DNA of 64,000 nucleotides from Streptomyces venezuelae (GTDB lineage Bacteria; Actinomycetota; Actinomycetes; Streptomycetales; Streptomycetaceae): NCBI RefSeq assembly GCF_008642275.1, contig NZ_CP029189.1, positions 2,154,001 to 2,218,000 of the forward strand, read 5' to 3'. Shown piece by piece: positions 61,660 to 64,000 of this stretch (position 1 is its first letter; each line of letters starts with the position of its first letter). The notes under the pieces were generated by a model. It saw only the letters and a program-made list of their open reading frames with translations, ran no database searches and was not told where the DNA came from. The position numbers and the translations under genes were made by a program.

Positions 61660-62864
61660 GCCGGCTCTTTCGGATCCTGTGACCGGCTGCCCGCGCCGGT
61701 GGTGCGGGTGGGGACCGGGTCAGGGATTGGGGTGGCCGGCCAGAGGGTGTCGGGGAAGGCGGCCGCGTCGGATTCGGTGTCGGGCATCAGCGTCGCGAGC
61801 ATCTGCTGAGCGGCCTTCCCGTGGTCGGCGGCGCGGGGGAACATGACGCTTTCGTAGGCATCGAGGGCCTCGTCGACGATGGAGTGGTCGATGACGGCTC
61901 GGGCGAGTTCGGCGCCGTCGAGCAGGGCGAGGTTGGCGCCGACGCCGACGGGCGGCATCAGGTGGGCGGCGTCGCCGAGCAGGGTGATGCCGGGGACACG
62001 CTGCCAGGAGTGGGCAACCGGAAGGACGAACACGGGCCGGTTGACGAAACCGCCCTCGTTGTCGCGCAGGATGTCCAGCAGGCGCTCGTGCCAGCCCTGG
62101 TACTGGGCGAGCAGGCGCGCGCGTACCGATTCGGTGTCGGCGAGGTCGAGGCCGGCGTGCCAGTCCTGGGGGCCGCGGAAGGTGACGTAGGCGCGGACGT
62201 GTCCGTTGCTGTTGCGCTGGAGCACCAGGCTGCGGCGGCCCGCCTTGGCCGACATGGTGCCGCGACCGACCAGCTGGGCGATGCCGGGGTGCCGGTGGTC
62301 GACGTCGTCGAAGTGGGCTTCCACCATCGTGACACCGGAGTAGGAGGGTTGGGCGTCGCTGAGCGCGGGGCGCACCCGCGACCAGGCGCCATCGGCGCCG
62401 ATGACCAGGTCGAAGTCCTCGCCGGTGTGGCCGTCGTGGTGCAGGCGGGCCATGCCGCGGGGGAGCGGGGTGACGGCCCTCACCGAGTGGCCCCAGCGGA
62501 CCGTGCCAGGGGCGAGGGAGTCCAACAGGAGCCCGCGCAGCTCGCCGCGGTCGATCTCGGGCCTGCTCAGATCGTCCGCGCCGGCCCGGTCGTGGCGCAT
62601 CAGGGTCGCGTGGCGGTCGTACAGGCGCCACTCCTGACCTTCGGGCCGGGACAGGGTGAGGAATCGGTCCAGCAGTCCGGCTGCGCGCAGGGCTGCCTGG
62701 CCGGTGGCTTCATCGATGTCGAGAGTGCCGCCCTGCGAGCGGGAGTGGGGGTCGGGCTCGCTCTCGAAGACCGTGACCGGCACTCCGTGCTGCTGGAGGA
62801 CGCGAGCGCAGACGAGGCCGCCCAGGCCTGCGCCGACGACTGCGATGCGAGGGGTGGTGGACAT
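61656..62864 (-). CDS. FAD-dependent monooxygenase
   Basis: This 402-residue aromatic-hydroxylase-like flavoprotein has the GxGxxG motif (RIAVVGAGLGGLVCARVLQQ), the middle motif DLVIGADGAWSRVR and the GD motif ITLLGDAAHLMPPVGVGANLALLDG. It resembles TetX-type FAD monooxygenases that modify small molecules; resistance activity is not implied. ATG 62864 is preferred over GTG 62873 because GGAG lies 10 bases before it. It is divergent from a TetR gene. Confidence 0.92.
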   Translation of the reverse strand: MSTTPRIAVVGAGLGGLVCARVLQQHGVPVTVFESEPDPHSRSQGGTLDIDEATGQAALRAAGLLDRFLTLSRPEGQEWRLYDRHATLMRHDRAGADDLSRPEIDRGELRGLLLDSLAPGTVRWGHSVRAVTPLPRGMARLHHDGHTGEDFDLVIGADGAWSRVRPALSDAQPSYSGVTMVEAHFDDVDHRHPGIAQLVGRGTMSAKAGRRSLVLQRNSNGHVRAYVTFRGPQDWHAGLDLADTESVRARLLAQYQGWHERLLDILRDNEGGFVNRPVFVLPVAHSWQRVPGITLLGDAAHLMPPVGVGANLALLDGAELARAVIDHSIVDEALDAYESVMFPRAADHGKAAQQMLATLMPDTESDAAAFPDTLWPATPIPDPVPTRTTGAGSRSQDPKEPA

Positions 62865-62988
62865 GAGGGTCACGCTCCGTTCGATGGTCGAAGAGGGTGC
62901 TGGTCGTGACGTTGACGCCCGGATCCGGGCATGACGATCAGCCGTTCCGATGCGGATCGCGCCCCGGGAGCCGACGGCTGAGAGCCGG

Positions 62989-63002
62989 TCAGGCGTGCCT
63001 GA
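62989..63002. promoter_or_regulatory. Palindrome in the monooxygenase/TetR gap
   Basis: TCAGGC-GT-GCCTGA is a perfect inverted repeat in the 233-bp divergent region. It may be a TetR site. A TTGCAA -35 (63061-63066) and TACGAT -10 serve the tetR gene. Confidence 0.4.
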
Positions 63003-63085
63003 TCACAGAAGCACAGCCGCCACAAAAGTACAACCGCTCCGATTTTCAAGCCGATCGCCTTTGCAATCGAATCAGCTCAAGGGGC

Positions 63086-63097
63086 TACGATGGGGGC
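63086..63097 (+). promoter_or_regulatory. Leaderless promoter of the tetR gene
   Basis: TACGAT (63086-63091) ends 6 bases before ATG 63098; TTGCAA at 63061-63066 is the -35 with a 19-base spacer. Confidence 0.6.
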
Positions 63098-63703
63098 ATG
63101 GCCGAGATGACGACAGGACGCCGGGAACGCAAGAAGGCCCGGACCAGGCAAGCCCTGGCGGATGCCGCAGTGCGGCTGTTCACCGAGCGCGGCTTCGACG
63201 ACGTCGGCGTGCGCGAGGTGGCAGAGGCGGCCGACGTCTCGCTGAGCACGCTCTTCAAGCACTTCCCCAGCAAGGAAGCCCTCGTCTTCGACCTGGACGA
63301 GGACGTCGAGAGCGCACTGGTCGCCGCCGTACGCGACCGGGCCCCCGGTCAGCCCGTGCTGCACGCCCTGCGCGACCACATGGTGCACGCCCGTACCGCC
63401 GTGCGGACCGACGACCCCACTTTCGTCCTCGTCGAAACCACCCCGGCGCTGCGGGACTACGCCCGGCGCATGTGGTCGCGTCACGAGAAGACACTGGCCG
63501 CCGCCCTCGCCGAGGCCACCGGGCTCGCCCCGGAAGACCCCGCCGTCACCGGCTTGGCACGCTTCGCCCTGGAAGCCCCGAGCCTCGTCCGCGCGAGCGA
63601 GGACCCGGCCCGGACCATGCACGAGGTGTTCGCCCTCCTGGAAAACGGCTGGGCCACGACCCCCCTGGCACGACAGGAGGTCCGCCCCGGCCGGGACGGG
63701 TGA
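63098..63703 (+). CDS. TetR-family transcriptional regulator
   Basis: This 201-residue protein has an N-terminal HTH (RQALADAAVRLFTERGFDDV, then VREVAEAADVSLSTLFKHFPSKEALVF) and a C-terminal ligand domain. It is divergent from the FAD monooxygenase gene and likely represses it. A longer upstream open frame is rejected because it would include the promoter. Confidence 0.9.
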   Translation: MAEMTTGRRERKKARTRQALADAAVRLFTERGFDDVGVREVAEAADVSLSTLFKHFPSKEALVFDLDEDVESALVAAVRDRAPGQPVLHALRDHMVHARTAVRTDDPTFVLVETTPALRDYARRMWSRHEKTLAAALAEATGLAPEDPAVTGLARFALEAPSLVRASEDPARTMHEVFALLENGWATTPLARQEVRPGRDG

Positions 63704-63795
63704 CCGCTACCAGGAACGGAGCGGACGCTCGTGGCGGCGTCGGCCCGCGGGGCGGGGCGGTCGTGTTGCTGCGACGGCGCGGGGATCCCGGTCCG

Positions 63796-63807
63796 GATAC
63801 TGGGCAG
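63796..63807 (+). promoter_or_regulatory. Leaderless promoter at the right edge
   Basis: GATACT (63796-63801) ends 6 bases before ATG 63808. Confidence 0.5.
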
Positions 63808-64000
63808 ATGCCCATGCCCGGCCGGCTTCGCGACAGGATCCTGCCCGACCACAAGCGACGCTCCCTGGAAGACCTCCAGGAGGACCTCGACCTCTCGTCG
63901 GGCGACAGCCGGGCGAAGCAGTCGGCGTTCTGGACGATGCTCACGCTGTCCTCCGTGATCGCCGCGTGCGGGGTCCTCACGGACTCCACCGCCACCGTCA
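63808..64000 (+). CDS. DUF389 membrane protein, N-terminal part (cut by the right edge)
   Basis: The visible 64 residues start MPMPGRLRDRILPDHKRRSLEDLQEDL and reach FWTMLTLSSVIAACGVLTDSTATV, the first helix of the DUF389/TIGR00341 family, whose function is unknown. The rest is outside the window. Confidence 0.8.
   Translation, partial: MPMPGRLRDRILPDHKRRSLEDLQEDLDLSSGDSRAKQSAFWTMLTLSSVIAACGVLTDSTATV

Noticed and set aside
62870..62940. GCCCGGATCCGGGC palindrome near the monooxygenase start as an operator
   Set aside because: It is a short GC-rich self-complement that is easily expected by chance at this base composition.
1..64000. tRNA, rRNA, CRISPR arrays, insertion sequences, prophage
   Set aside because: Reading both strands showed no tRNA-like cloverleaf, no regularly spaced identical repeats with unique spacers, and no transposase or integrase genes.

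Overview
The window is high-GC actinobacterial chromosome and is almost certainly Streptomyces. Codons end overwhelmingly in G or C, GTG starts are frequent, many transcripts look leaderless, and there are two glutamine synthetases (GlnA type I and GlnII type II), a GlnR-type regulon and a maltose/starch locus. It reads as conserved core chromosome. No rRNA, tRNA, CRISPR array, insertion sequence or prophage was seen.

Region 1 (1-10 kb) is central carbon metabolism. After the start of an exported protein (left edge, minus strand) come pepA (leucyl aminopeptidase), lpd (E3), sucB (E2 with two lipoyl domains), a GntR/FadR-type regulator and aceE (homodimeric pyruvate dehydrogenase E1). A perfect 17-bp palindrome overlaps the apparent -35 of aceE and is the best candidate operator of the GntR protein. 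Region 2 (9.4-19.6 kb) has a DUF4240 protein, a divergent SDR/TetR pair, a Gly/Trp/Asn-rich exported protein, glnA with tandem GlnR boxes, an RDD membrane protein, a DUF4191 protein, a small protein, lipA and lipB (which make the lipoyl groups needed by SucB), a zinc-ribbon protein and an HTH-TPR regulator.

Region 3 (19.6-29.5 kb) has an FAD amine oxidase-like protein preceded by six helically phased heptamer repeats, a TIGR01777 epimerase, a VIT-family transporter, a SpoIIE-type phosphatase, a small basic protein, an ArsC-like reductase, an alpha/beta hydrolase facing a MarR-MocR pair across a likely MarR operator, a membrane protein and a Gfo/Idh/MocA oxidoreductase. Region 4 (29.5-42.9 kb) starts with glnII and its GlnR boxes. 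It continues with small proteins (one with a possible +1 frameshift), a stand-alone OmpR-type winged helix, a Met/His-rich membrane protein with a PepSY protein, a rhomboid-like protein, a tyrosine phosphatase, a membrane-tethered sigma-like protein, a lipoprotein, a PF10118 protein coupled to a ferredoxin-type reductase, a TetR regulator and an acetyltransferase.

Region 5 (42.8-61.7 kb) is an alpha-glucan locus: a 1789-residue secreted alpha-amylase/pullulanase, secreted alpha-amylase, a multicopper oxidase, and the malE-malF-malG-aglA-lacI operon on the minus strand. Facing it are a second GH13 glucosidase and MalR on the plus strand. Secreted enzymes cut starch or pullulan to maltodextrins, MalEFG imports them, the cytoplasmic GH13 enzymes hydrolyse them, and LacI-family repressors probably act at CTTGC/GCAAG sites seen before amlA and malE. 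The GH13+LacI pair occurs twice, as mirror images flanking malEFG, and the second GH13 enzyme carries an internal Pro/Ala-rich insertion of about 88 residues. Region 6 (61.7-64 kb) has an FAD monooxygenase, a divergent TetR regulator and the start of a DUF389 membrane protein cut by the window edge.
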